From the NCBI RefSeq assembly GCF_002694385.1, contig NZ_NZMB01000004.1, positions 1 to 36,636 on the forward strand: a DNA stretch of 36,636 nt, written 5' to 3'. This DNA is from Sneathiella sp. (GTDB lineage Bacteria > Pseudomonadota > Alphaproteobacteria > Sneathiellales > Sneathiellaceae). Below the pieces are notes generated by a model. That model saw only the letters and a program-made list of their open reading frames with translations. It searched no databases and was not told the origin of the DNA. The position numbers and the translations under genes were made by a program. Positions 17,559-25,513 of the stretch are shown piece by piece (position 1 is the first letter of the stretch; each line of letters starts with the position of its first letter).

Positions 17559-17717
17559 GTCCGGCATTGCCGGACCGGGCTGTCGTGAACCAAGCCCCGG
17601 CTATGCCGGGTCTTGGCCATTCGGCGTCCATCCCTCGCGCATTTAGGCGGCTCTGCCGCCCCGGATGAGCGGCCTTTGGCCGTTTCTTTTTTGTCTTTTT
17701 TTGGGGCCTGCGGCCCC
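17559..17717 (+). terminator. Array of five triloop hairpins, including a terminator
   Basis: Five GC-rich hairpins, each with a 3-nt loop, follow the defence operon: 17559-17575 (loop ATT), 17590-17616 (TAT), 17646-17660 (TCT), 17670-17682 (TTT) and 17703-17717 (TGC). The fourth is followed by TTTCTTTTTTGTCTTTTTTT and is a good intrinsic terminator. The rest of 17545-17921 holds no convincing gene; an open frame at 17613-17903 is probably a by-product of high GC. Confidence 0.65.
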
Positions 17718-17921
17718 TTGGCCGTCAAGGCCAGGCCCTTCGTTTCTCTGCGGGCGTCCGCCGGGGTTTCCCCAACCTTCCGTCCACTTCGTTGCCGTGC
17801 AGGTCGGGTGATCCCCCTCCCACGGCGGACGGCCTGTGACGGCCTCACCCCGCTCATTGCCGCGTGGCTAGTTCGGTTGCAGCAGCAGCGCAACCGCGAC
17901 TAACCAAAAGGAGCAAAGGCA

Positions 17922-18824
17922 ATGAAAGCTGATGTCTATACCCGTATCACTGACAAGATCGTCTCTGACCTTGAGCAAGGCGTTCGTACATGGCTCAAGC
18001 CATGGAACGCCGAGCACGCAGCCGGGCGGATTACACGACCGCTACGCCATAACGGTCAGCCCTATAACGGCATCAATATCCTGATGCTCTGGGCAACCGC
18101 CGTTGAGCGTGGTTTTGCCGCGCCGATCTGGATGACTTTCAAACAGGCTAAGGAGCTTGGCGCGCATGTGCGCAAGGGCGAGAAGGGCTCACTTGTTGTC
18201 TATGCCAATACCATCACCCGCACCGAGCTTGACGTAGATACCGGCAAGGAAGAGGAGCGGGATATTCCCTTCATGAAGGGCTATTCCGTCTTTAACGTCG
18301 AGCAGGTCGAGGGTTTGCCCGCGCATTTCTATGCCGTGGCCGAGCCGCAGCTTGATCCGGTCCAGCGTATCGATCATGCGGAGAAGTTCTTTGCCGCGAC
18401 CTCTGCCGATATCCGGCATGGTGGCAATCAGGCTTATTACGCTGTCAGTTCCGACTATGTACAAATGCCGCCCTTTGAGGCCTTCCGCGATGCCGAGAGC
18501 TATTACGCCACCCTGGCCCACGAAACCACCCACTGGACGCGCCACCCCAAGCGCCTTGACCGCGACTTTGGCCGCAAGCGCTTTGGCGATGAAGGTTACG
18601 CCATGGAAGAGCTTGTTGCCGAGCTTGGTTCAGCCTTCCTTGCCGCTGACCTTGGCCTTACCCCCGAGGTTCGCGAGGATCACGCCGCCTATATCGGCTC
18701 ATGGCTCAAGGTGCTGAAGAACGACAAGCGCGCGATCTTCACCGCCGCCGCTCATGCCCAGCGCGCCGCAGACTTTCTGCAGGGTTTGCAGACAAAAAAA
18801 GAAGATGATCGGGCCGCCGCTTAG
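17922..18824 (+). CDS. ardC: ArdC-type antirestriction / ssDNA-binding zincin protein
   Basis: A 300-aa protein with the ArdC architecture. The N-terminal ssDNA-binding domain has NGQPYNGINILMLW (about residues 45-58) and KGEKGSLVVY. The C-terminal zincin-like metallopeptidase domain has HETTH (200-204). ArdC proteins protect incoming single-stranded DNA of mobile elements from host restriction during transfer. It sits between a restriction-like cargo operon and mobilization genes. AAAGGAG lies 8 nt before the ATG. The stop codon lies in a hairpin at 18811-18831. Confidence 0.92.
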   Translation: MKADVYTRITDKIVSDLEQGVRTWLKPWNAEHAAGRITRPLRHNGQPYNGINILMLWATAVERGFAAPIWMTFKQAKELGAHVRKGEKGSLVVYANTITRTELDVDTGKEEERDIPFMKGYSVFNVEQVEGLPAHFYAVAEPQLDPVQRIDHAEKFFAATSADIRHGGNQAYYAVSSDYVQMPPFEAFRDAESYYATLAHETTHWTRHPKRLDRDFGRKRFGDEGYAMEELVAELGSAFLAADLGLTPEVREDHAAYIGSWLKVLKNDKRAIFTAAAHAQRAADFLQGLQTKKEDDRAAA

Positions 18825-18837
18825 GCGGCCCTTCTTT
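18811..18837 (+). terminator. Hairpin overlapping the ardC stop codon
   Basis: GGGCCGCC (18811-18818) pairs with GGCGGCCC (18824-18831) and is followed by TTCTTT. The TAG stop occupies 18822-18824, at the loop edge. Two other backbone genes end in the same way (30255-30277 and 30689-30710). Confidence 0.8.
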
Positions 18838-18864
18838 CCCGCCCGACCCAACCCCTAAATTTTC

Positions 18865-18915
18865 GGGCCGGGATATGCCCGGCCCGATGGCATTTTGCCA
18901 ATACTCGCAAAATGC
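18865..18915. terminator. Two inverted repeats between convergent genes
   Basis: GGGCCGGG at 18865-18872 pairs with CCCGGCCC at 18878-18885, and GCATTTTG at 18890-18897 pairs with CAAAATGC at 18908-18915. They lie between ardC and the convergent leftward operon and probably terminate that operon. There is no long T-tract, so the role is inferred. Confidence 0.45.
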
Positions 18916-18926
18916 AAATCCGCCGC

Positions 18927-19406
18927 TTACGGTTTCGCGGCGTAGGCTCCGGCGCTTGCTCTGCGCCTGCGCCATGGTGCGCCGGTTGCCACCGGCGGCA
19001 CCGTTCTTGTCGGTGACGGTTGCGTCATTGGCTTCGTTGCCGGTGTCTGTGCAGCCTGCATTGTTTTACGCTGCGCCTCGGGTAGGGAATCGAGCACCGA
19101 TGCCCGTGCCTTTTCATCCGACCACGCCAGACGCTCGGTGTCCTCGTGGCTGACCGTCCGCCGTGCGCGGCGGAGCAACTCATCCGGCTTGAAAGGGTTC
19201 GTGCCTTCGCTCGCCAATACCTGTAGCTCCAGCAGCTCGTTCTGGTCCGTCGGATCAAACAGCACCTGGGCTGTGATGCTGCGTTCGCCGACCTTCACCC
19301 GGTGTTTTCGGTCGTAGCGGCTCGACTGAAACACGCCCTCATGCCAGCGGATCACATCGCCTTCGATAAACTCCGCCCCGCAGACCACCCATGTCTGCCC
19401 GGTCAT
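18927..19406 (-). CDS. Conserved-type hypothetical protein of the mob region
   Basis: A 159-aa protein of no recognised family. The first 90 residues look like a compact beta-rich domain (start MTGQTWVVCGAEFIEGDVIRW). The last 50 are low-complexity, rich in Pro, Thr and Arg. Its ATG overlaps the stop of the upstream pentapeptide-repeat gene (ATGA), so the two are translationally coupled. Its place beside the coupling protein suggests a role in transfer or establishment, but the sequence does not show which. Confidence 0.7.
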   Translation of the reverse strand: MTGQTWVVCGAEFIEGDVIRWHEGVFQSSRYDRKHRVKVGERSITAQVLFDPTDQNELLELQVLASEGTNPFKPDELLRRARRTVSHEDTERLAWSDEKARASVLDSLPEAQRKTMQAAQTPATKPMTQPSPTRTVPPVATGAPWRRRRASAGAYAAKP

Positions 19407-20164
19407 GAGACACTCTGCTCGACCTGTTCCGCCGTGACCGGCGGTGCAACAGCAGGCGTGCCCACGGTTCCGCGCATCTGCTCCGAGACGACGTGGACGC
19501 CGCGCAGATCGGCATCATCGACCCGCATTCCTTCTATATAGGCCGTGCGGAAATCTACCCCGTCGAGGCAGGCCCCCGAGACATCCGCCCCGCGTAAATC
19601 CGCTCGCCGGAAATACGCCGCCCGCACATAGGCTTTGCGCAGGCTGGCCCCTTCGAGATTGGCGGCCTCGAAATCCACCCATGCCAGCGCACCAGCGCCG
19701 AGATCGGCACCGGCAAGGTTTGCACCCTCGACGCCCGCGCCGTTGAGGTTAACGTGCCGGAGGTCCGCGCCCTCAAGGTTTGCGCCTTCAAGATCGGCCC
19801 ACCACATGCCTGCCGCGACCAGTTTGGCCCCCTTCAAACTAGCGCCGCGCAGCGATGCGCCTTTGAGCGATGCGCCGTTGAGATTTGCGCCGTCGAGGAT
19901 TGCCCCGGCGAGGTTTGCGCCGCTCAGGCAAACCCCTTCGAGATTGCAGTTGGTCAAGTTCGCACCGGTCAGTCTGGCTTGCCGCAAATAGCCGCCGCTC
20001 AGGTCCAGACCCGCCAAACAAAAAACCTGCCCATCGGGCAGGTTGTTGTGGCGGAGGTGCTTGCAGAGCTCTTTGACGGAGGCGAACTCCAGAACCCCGA
20101 GAAATGTTCCGTCGGCTGAAATGATTTTAATATCAAACGGATTTTGTTGTTTGAATATCTCCAT
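19403..20164 (-). CDS. Pentapeptide-repeat protein
   Basis: A 253-aa protein. Residues of about 60-225 are continuous A(D/N)LXX-type pentapeptide repeats (for example GANLEGADLRHVNLNGAG), which fold into a right-handed quadrilateral beta-helix. The N-terminus (about 50 residues) is a small non-repeat domain. Members such as Qnr and MfpA mimic DNA and bind gyrase; others have unknown roles. Start at 20164 is chosen because GGGAG lies 6 nt upstream; a longer frame to 20200 lacks a ribosome site. On a mobile element next to ardC a DNA-mimic antirestriction role is possible, but that is inference. Confidence 0.88.
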   Translation of the reverse strand: MEIFKQQNPFDIKIISADGTFLGVLEFASVKELCKHLRHNNLPDGQVFCLAGLDLSGGYLRQARLTGANLTNCNLEGVCLSGANLAGAILDGANLNGASLKGASLRGASLKGAKLVAAGMWWADLEGANLEGADLRHVNLNGAGVEGANLAGADLGAGALAWVDFEAANLEGASLRKAYVRAAYFRRADLRGADVSGACLDGVDFRTAYIEGMRVDDADLRGVHVVSEQMRGTVGTPAVAPPVTAEQVEQSVS

Positions 20165-20260
20165 GATTATCTCCCGTATAGTATAGGAGATATTATACAC
20201 GCCGAAGTAGAATCTAATATTAACGGCGCAATTAATTGTTAAATATCCGGTGTTTAATGA

Positions 20261-22108
20261 TTAGCTTCCGGCCTGATTAAAATGCTCTTCCGCCATTGGG
20301 TTCGGATCGGCGTGGTCCTTCAGGCTGGATAGGAAGTAGGGCAGCTTCTGCGCCTTGATCGGTCGCAGGCCACCCCGGAAGAACAGCAGTTCCTCATCCG
20401 GCCCCATGTTCATCACTTCATCCGGCGTCATCAACGGGCGACCTGCCTCGCTCGTGCTTTCCCTGTCTCCGCTCGATCCGCTCGCCCACACCGTGGTCTT
20501 GCCGAGCATGTCCGAGGCGTATTTCGCCGTGAACAAATCCGCCGTGCCGAAGAACTGGATGATGCGGGCGTTGCCTATGAAGGTTTGCCAACCGTCCCGG
20601 TAATTGTCCTTGAGCTGATTCAGGTCCTGCAAGATCGGCCACATCTTCACGCCGTAAGCGCGCCCTTCGGCCATGCCGCGTTCGGCCATGCGCAGATGCC
20701 CGAGCGCGGCAAACTCATCGAGCAGGAACAGCACGCCGGGGCGAGATGGTCCTTTGGTGCGGGAAAGCGCCGTCAGGCTCAGCGTAATCATCAACCGAAG
20801 CCAGCGGGCAAACTGCCCGCTGACATGTTCGAACGGCAGGCAGAGGTAGATGGTCATGGGCTTGCGCTTGAGGTCCGCCAGGTCGAAGTCCGACGACCCA
20901 AGCACCAGCCGCATCCGGTTGCTGTCGAGAAAATTGGTGTGGCGTTGCGCGGTCGAGAGCACCGCCGGGCCTTCACGATCCGACTTCGAGAGGAAGCGGT
21001 TGGCGGCACGGGCAATCAGCCCGTCCGCTTGCACCAGCTTCGACATCTTGCGCAGCAGATCGGTCCAGTCTTCCGGGGCTTGGGTAATCAGCTCGCGCAC
21101 CGTGAGCAGGTTGCGCCGATCCGGTTCTTCCATGAAGGCGACATAGAGGATCAGGCCGGTCAGCAGGGATTCCGCCTCATCGGCAAAATGACCCTCCACA
21201 CCCGACGTGCCCTTGTCGCGGAGCACGAGGGCGTTCGCCATCATGGCGGCATCGTCGCCCACATCGTCGCTATTGATGTCGAGCCAGTCGAGCGGATTGA
21301 AGGCCGAACAGGGCAAGTCCCATGGCGGGCCTGCATGCAGGCCCCATGGGTTCAGGACATGGACTTCCTGCCCCATCTCGCGCCGTCGTTTCGCGGTGAC
21401 TGCGGCATTCTCGCCCTTTGGATCGTTACAGATGACCGATCCTTCCCAAGTGAGGAGGTTCGGGATAACCGAGCAGACACCCTTACCGGCACCGGACGCG
21501 GCCACGGTAATCAAATGCCCGTCGCCATCGAACCACAGCCCATCATTGCTGAGGTTCGGATACTGGCCGAGATAGACGCCCGCATTGGCGAGTAGTCCGG
21601 CCTTTTTGATTTCCTTGTCCGTGGCGAACCGGGCCGAGCCGTGGGTGGTCGGTTGCAGCTCTTCTTCCTCGCCGCCGAAGAATGCCACGAGGGCGCGCCA
21701 GACGATTCTGGCCGCGAGATAGCCGAGCGCGGCAATCCCCGGCCAGAAGGCGAGGCTGTCCGACATGCGGTTGAAGTTGCCGGTATCGCCGGTAACGGCG
21801 TCGGCATAGAGCAGGAAGGGAATGCCGAGCCCGGCGCAGAGTTGCCACAGACGGACATGTTTCCATCTGGGGCGCGCTTCATCGTCGTCCTCTTCCTCGT
21901 CTTCTTGGGCGGTGTCTTCGGGTGATTTCGGGATACCGAACATCGAGAGAACGGCAAGCGCCGTGAAGAGCATTCCGGCTGCCAGCGATGCCATGGCGAG
22001 GGGCTCCCACCACAGCTCGTGATCGCCCTTGAGCAACAGCAGTGCCGCGAACGGAATCCCGACGAAGATTCCGGCAATCGTGACCAGTTCGCGGGTCTGC
22101 GTTTTCAT
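20261..22108 (-). CDS. traG: TraG/VirD4-type coupling protein (T4CP)
   Basis: A 615-aa membrane ATPase that brings the relaxosome to a type IV secretion channel. Hydrophobic segments lie at about 8-26, 38-57 and 88-140, separated by an acidic stretch (about 63-78). Walker A is GAGKG (206-210), followed by NDPKGEN. Walker B is LFLLDEF (about 461-467). Length is normal for the family. No VirB genes are present in the window, so it would have to serve a helper channel. The start has GGGAG 6 nt upstream. It is transcribed away from the mob genes, with a 580-bp structured region between. Confidence 0.94.
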   Translation of the reverse strand: MKTQTRELVTIAGIFVGIPFAALLLLKGDHELWWEPLAMASLAAGMLFTALAVLSMFGIPKSPEDTAQEDEEEDDDEARPRWKHVRLWQLCAGLGIPFLLYADAVTGDTGNFNRMSDSLAFWPGIAALGYLAARIVWRALVAFFGGEEEELQPTTHGSARFATDKEIKKAGLLANAGVYLGQYPNLSNDGLWFDGDGHLITVAASGAGKGVCSVIPNLLTWEGSVICNDPKGENAAVTAKRRREMGQEVHVLNPWGLHAGPPWDLPCSAFNPLDWLDINSDDVGDDAAMMANALVLRDKGTSGVEGHFADEAESLLTGLILYVAFMEEPDRRNLLTVRELITQAPEDWTDLLRKMSKLVQADGLIARAANRFLSKSDREGPAVLSTAQRHTNFLDSNRMRLVLGSSDFDLADLKRKPMTIYLCLPFEHVSGQFARWLRLMITLSLTALSRTKGPSRPGVLFLLDEFAALGHLRMAERGMAEGRAYGVKMWPILQDLNQLKDNYRDGWQTFIGNARIIQFFGTADLFTAKYASDMLGKTTVWASGSSGDRESTSEAGRPLMTPDEVMNMGPDEELLFFRGGLRPIKAQKLPYFLSSLKDHADPNPMAEEHFNQAGS

Positions 22109-22688
22109 CGCGGCTCCCGTGATGAGCGGGCCGTGTCATGGCTTCTCAGGCCATGCCAACGGACCGCGATATGCGCGGTGCAGGCCCCGGTGTCAGGGCG
22201 TTCGCGCGTTGTTCCGGCGGCCAAAATCGGCTACAAAAGCGAGCGGCAAGTGTCGCACATTTTCCATATATGTGATAGCCTGAAATATACCATAAGGTGA
22301 AGGGCAAGCCATGTGCGGTATAACCGCACGACCGGCCCGGCCCCGAATCGACGGTGTCGTTTCGGCACGCGTGCCTGGCTTGGCAAGGGGGTCTCCGGCC
22401 CCGTTGCATCCCCGGTCAGGACGCTTCGCCCCTGAACCCAGACCGCTGTTTCGACAGCGGCATCGACCAGCAACCGTGCTGGACCGGCCAACCCCTTCGG
22501 TTGGATGCGGCGTCGGGTTTCGCCCCGACATGACGACCAAGGCGCGCCGCCCTTGGAACCTGGCGAGGGGATAGCGCACCCCCTCAACCCGCGTCAGGGG
22601 TATGCCCCCTGAACCCGCACCAGCAACCGTGCTGGACTCTGCCAAGGAGGGCGTCCTTGGATGCGCACTTGGCGTGACGGAGGCGCGT
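22109..22688. other. Structured divergent intergenic region, candidate oriT
   Basis: This 580-bp region between traG and the mob genes contains many hairpins. Examples are GTGCGGT-ATA-ACCGCAC at 22313-22329, CCGCTGT-TTCG-ACAGCGG near 22443-22460, and a duplicated hairpin ACCAGCAACCGTGCTGGA at 22466-22483 and 22619-22636. Each copy of the last is preceded by a GTCAGG...CCCCTGAACCC block. An AT-rich stretch at 22255-22295 may hold promoters. Its position fits an origin of transfer, but I cannot point to a nic site. Confidence 0.5.
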
Positions 22689-22898
22689 ATGGACAACCTG
22701 CCTGAGCTTCTTAGCGAGTTGCTGGATGAGGCGCCTTATCTGCGCAACGACATCGCCTTGATGATGGGATTGTCCTGTCAGGAGCGTCACTTTCTCCGCC
22801 GTTGCGCCAATTCGTGCGGAGTCCCGCTTGGGACATATATCCAGCTTATGATCCGCTCAGGTGGCGACCCCTTGCTCCCGCCACGAGGGGAAGGCTGA
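22689..22898 (+). CDS. Small protein upstream of mobC
   Basis: A 69-aa protein of unknown family, starting ATG at 22689 with GGAGG 5 nt upstream. The middle (LSCQERHFLRRCANSCGVPL) resembles the helix-rich part of small mobilization accessory proteins and is followed by GTYIQLMIRSGG, reminiscent of MobC-type RHH ends. It is 4 nt before mobC and is probably part of the relaxosome operon. A longer in-frame start at 22602 overlaps the structured region and is less likely. Confidence 0.6.
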   Translation: MDNLPELLSELLDEAPYLRNDIALMMGLSCQERHFLRRCANSCGVPLGTYIQLMIRSGGDPLLPPRGEG

Positions 22899-22902
22899 CC
22901 GG

Positions 22903-23262
22903 ATGGCGGGCAGCGAGAAGCGCAGACGACAGAAGCTCGCGCATGTCCGCCTGAGCGACGAGGAGCACGCGCTCCTCAAATCCGCTGCCGATAAAACCGG
23001 CCTTGCCCTTGGCGCATATTTGCGCGCTGCCGCCCTTGATAGTCCCGGCCCCCGCGCCGCCCGCAAGCCACCCATCCGGCGGCAGGAGCTTGTCCGCCTG
23101 CTGGGGCAGATCGGCAAGCTGGGCAGCAACGTCAACCAGATCGCCCGCGCCCTGAATACCGGCGATGACCCTTACGGCCTTGTCGATGACATGAAGGCCG
23201 CCTCGGTCGAAATCGCCGAGATGCGCGCCGCCATCCTGCAAGCTCTCGGGAGGACGCCGTGA
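22903..23262 (+). CDS. mobC: MobC-like mobilization protein
   Basis: A 119-aa relaxosome accessory protein. It has a basic N-terminus, RLSDEEHALLKSAADKTGL and GAYLRAAAL, which form an RHH-like DNA-binding region, and then the MobC signature LGQIGKLGSNVNQIARALN. MobC proteins bind oriT and help strand opening for the relaxase. The stop overlaps the relaxase GTG start (GTGA). An upstream in-frame ATG at 22861 overlaps the previous gene and is less likely. Confidence 0.88.
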   Translation: MAGSEKRRRQKLAHVRLSDEEHALLKSAADKTGLALGAYLRAAALDSPGPRAARKPPIRRQELVRLLGQIGKLGSNVNQIARALNTGDDPYGLVDDMKAASVEIAEMRAAILQALGRTP

Positions 23263-24680
23263 TTATCAAGGGCGGCAGCCGGGCAGCACCACGGAGCCTC
23301 GCCAAGCACCTGATGCGCGGCGACACGAACGAGCGTGTCCTCGTCCTCGGCTACGACGGCGTCGCCATCGAAGACCTCAATGCGGCGCTTGCTGACATGC
23401 AGGCGCTGGCATCGGGCACGCGGGGCAAGAAGGGGCTCTACCACGCCAATATCGATCCCCACACCGACTACAAGATGACGCCGGAGCAATGGGACCGTTG
23501 CGTGTCCGTGCTGGAAAAAGAGCTTGGCCTTGAAGGCCAGCCCCGCGTGGTGGTGCTGCACGAGAAGAAGGGCCGCGAGCATATTCACGTCGTATGGGCG
23601 CGCACCGACATCGACACGATGACCCTGCGATCCGACAGCAACAACTATCTCGCCCATGAACGCGCATCCCACCAGCTTGAACAGGAGTTCGGGCACGAAC
23701 ACGTGCCCGGCGCGCATTACAAGCGCGACAAGTCGCAGGACCGGCCCGTCGCCAAGATGAACCGGATGGAGTGGCAACAGTCCGAGCGCAGCGGGCTCGA
23801 CCCCATCGCGCGCAAGGCCGAGATCACCGCCCTCTATGAACAGTCCGACAACGGCCAGGCATTCCAAAACGCGCTGGAGGATCACGGCTACGTTCTCGCC
23901 AATGGCGACAAGCGCGTGTTCGTCTTGGTCGATATCGCTGGCGATGTTCACAGCCTCAACCGGCAGGTCACATCCGCCAAGGCAAAAGCCATCCGTGAGA
24001 AGATCGAGGATATCGACCCGGCCAACCTGCCGAGCGTTGCCGAGGCGCAAGAGCTACAGGAGCAGCGCCGTGATGCCCGCCGCAGCGCCTCGGGCCGAGA
24101 GGAAGCAGAGGAAGGCCGGGGAACGGCAGAGGCTTCGGCAAAGTCACAAGAGGCATTGCCGATCCTTGCGCCCGACGATCCGGCCCTTGCAGAGGCCCGC
24201 ACCGAGCTAAACCAGAACCACGACCGTCGCCGCGAAATCTTCGAGGCGGATTGGGATAAGCGGATCGCGCGCGAGATGGATCTGGTCAAGCGCCAGATTC
24301 AGGAACAGCGCGATATCGAGCGCAAGGTGGACTGGAAACAGATGGAACCGGGCAAAGGTATTGAACGGTTCGAGCACAAGCTCAAAGACCGTCTCGACCC
24401 GAAGCGGATCAGTGACCGCTATGACGAACGGCAAAGCCGTGAGAAAGATCGGGATGTCCGCGATGCTGAACGTCGCGAAGCCCGCATGGAAGAATTGCTG
24501 CGCGACCGCGAGCAGGCCCGCAACAAAATGGAGACGACCTTCGAGCGCGAGCATCGCCAGCTTGAAGATATGCACCGCCGCGATCAGGAACGCGCCCGGC
24601 AGCAAGAGCTGGACCGCGCCCGAGACCCGCAACCGCCCGATAGCAAGCCCCCTGACCGTGGCGGTGGCTACGACCGATAA
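23259..24680 (+). CDS. Relaxase/mobilization nuclease
   Basis: A 473-aa relaxase that nicks oriT and leads the strand into the recipient. The catalytic N-terminal 180 residues include LYHANIDP (His62) and the metal-binding motif EHIHVVWAR (His108, His110), as in PF03432-type relaxases. The rest is a highly charged, Arg/Glu-rich coiled coil without a helicase or primase domain. Start is GTG, overlapping the mobC stop. Length fits IME relaxases. The exact MOB class is not decided here. Confidence 0.9.
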   Translation: MIIKGGSRAAPRSLAKHLMRGDTNERVLVLGYDGVAIEDLNAALADMQALASGTRGKKGLYHANIDPHTDYKMTPEQWDRCVSVLEKELGLEGQPRVVVLHEKKGREHIHVVWARTDIDTMTLRSDSNNYLAHERASHQLEQEFGHEHVPGAHYKRDKSQDRPVAKMNRMEWQQSERSGLDPIARKAEITALYEQSDNGQAFQNALEDHGYVLANGDKRVFVLVDIAGDVHSLNRQVTSAKAKAIREKIEDIDPANLPSVAEAQELQEQRRDARRSASGREEAEEGRGTAEASAKSQEALPILAPDDPALAEARTELNQNHDRRREIFEADWDKRIAREMDLVKRQIQEQRDIERKVDWKQMEPGKGIERFEHKLKDRLDPKRISDRYDERQSREKDRDVRDAERREARMEELLRDREQARNKMETTFEREHRQLEDMHRRDQERARQQELDRARDPQPPDSKPPDRGGGYDR

Positions 24681-24772
24681 GCGGTCCTTCCCGACGGGAG
24701 GAGCAGGACCGCAGGAGCGGACAACCCGTCACGCGGTTCAGCCTCAAAGGGCTGTTCAACAAGCTGACCGGC

Positions 24773-25291
24773 TTGCTTGGTGTCCGTGCGTTGTTCAACT
24801 GGTTCGCCCGGCCACGCGGCCCGAGGCCGGAGCCGATCAAGATTGATCCGGCATGGTTTCCTGTACCACAACCCGCAGCGCCGCCTGACGAATCCGAATG
24901 GACCCCGCCATGGGTGGCCGCGCAGCAGGCCCTGCCACCATGGGAGCCGCCTTGGGCGCAGGCATTTGCCCCGCCGCCTGAGGATGCGCCGGAGACACCG
25001 CACGATGACGACTACGTCGATGAGTACGCCTTCGCCGAGGACAATCCCGGCTGGGACGAGGAACCGCCGGAGCCGGAAGAAGACACGATCACCGTCAAGC
25101 CCGGGGAGCGGGTGCCAACAGACGCGGGCGAGCTGCTAAGAACCTTTTACGCCCCCGGCATCGGCGATATGCGGGTTTATGCGCGGCTCGACCCGAACGA
25201 GATGGACATTGATCCGGGGCAAGTGCTTGGGCCGGATAATTTGGAGCCGGATGGGCCTGAGCCTGAGAAGAGGCCGAAATCGCCCAAATAG
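24773..25291 (+). CDS. Acidic, proline-rich protein downstream of the relaxase
   Basis: A 172-aa protein of no recognised domain, strongly acidic and rich in Pro, Asp and Glu (for example DDDYVDEYAFAEDNPGWDEE). The start is uncertain: the TTG at 24773 has no ribosome site, and the same frame stays open back into the end of the relaxase gene with no ATG, so translation may start further upstream or by coupling. The conserved-looking stretch LKGLFNKLTGLLGVRALFNWF spans this start, which suggests the true protein begins earlier. Confidence 0.6.
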   Translation: MLGVRALFNWFARPRGPRPEPIKIDPAWFPVPQPAAPPDESEWTPPWVAAQQALPPWEPPWAQAFAPPPEDAPETPHDDDYVDEYAFAEDNPGWDEEPPEPEEDTITVKPGERVPTDAGELLRTFYAPGIGDMRVYARLDPNEMDIDPGQVLGPDNLEPDGPEPEKRPKSPK

Positions 25292-25455
25292 ACGTGTTTT
25301 GCCTTCTTCACGAGCCGATGGCGGGATTTGTTAAGAATCCCCTATTAAATTGATAAATATGATATATTTTGTATTGTTAGGAGTGGTGAAGGCGGTCTCC
25401 AATGTCATTTTTCACCAAAAATACCCCTTTCAACAACTGCTGAAAAGGGCTTTTT

Positions 25456-25513
25456 CAGTGAAGTCCGGTTGACAATTTTCACTGGTTCGAGTATTTTCAG
25501 CGAATGTTGAAAA
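25456..25513 (+). promoter_or_regulatory. Promoter and operator of the abi operon
   Basis: TTGACA (25469-25474), a 17-nt spacer and TATTTT (25492-25497) form a strong sigma-70-like promoter. CAGTGAA (25456-25462) is inverted to TTCACTG (25478-25484) around the -35. TTTTCA (25494-25499) is inverted to TGAAAA (25508-25513) around the -10 and start codon. AbiEi antitoxins repress their own promoters through inverted repeats, so these are good operator candidates. Transcription would begin close to the ATG at 25504. Confidence 0.7.

Noticed and set aside
17613-17903. 96-codon frame upstream of ardC
   Set aside because: It covers the triloop hairpins and terminator T-tract; low-complexity composition suggests a GC by-product. 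Its good open length keeps a small doubt.
20585-21595. 336-codon plus-strand frame inside traG
   Set aside because: Antisense shadow of traG; it is His/Arg-rich with no domain.
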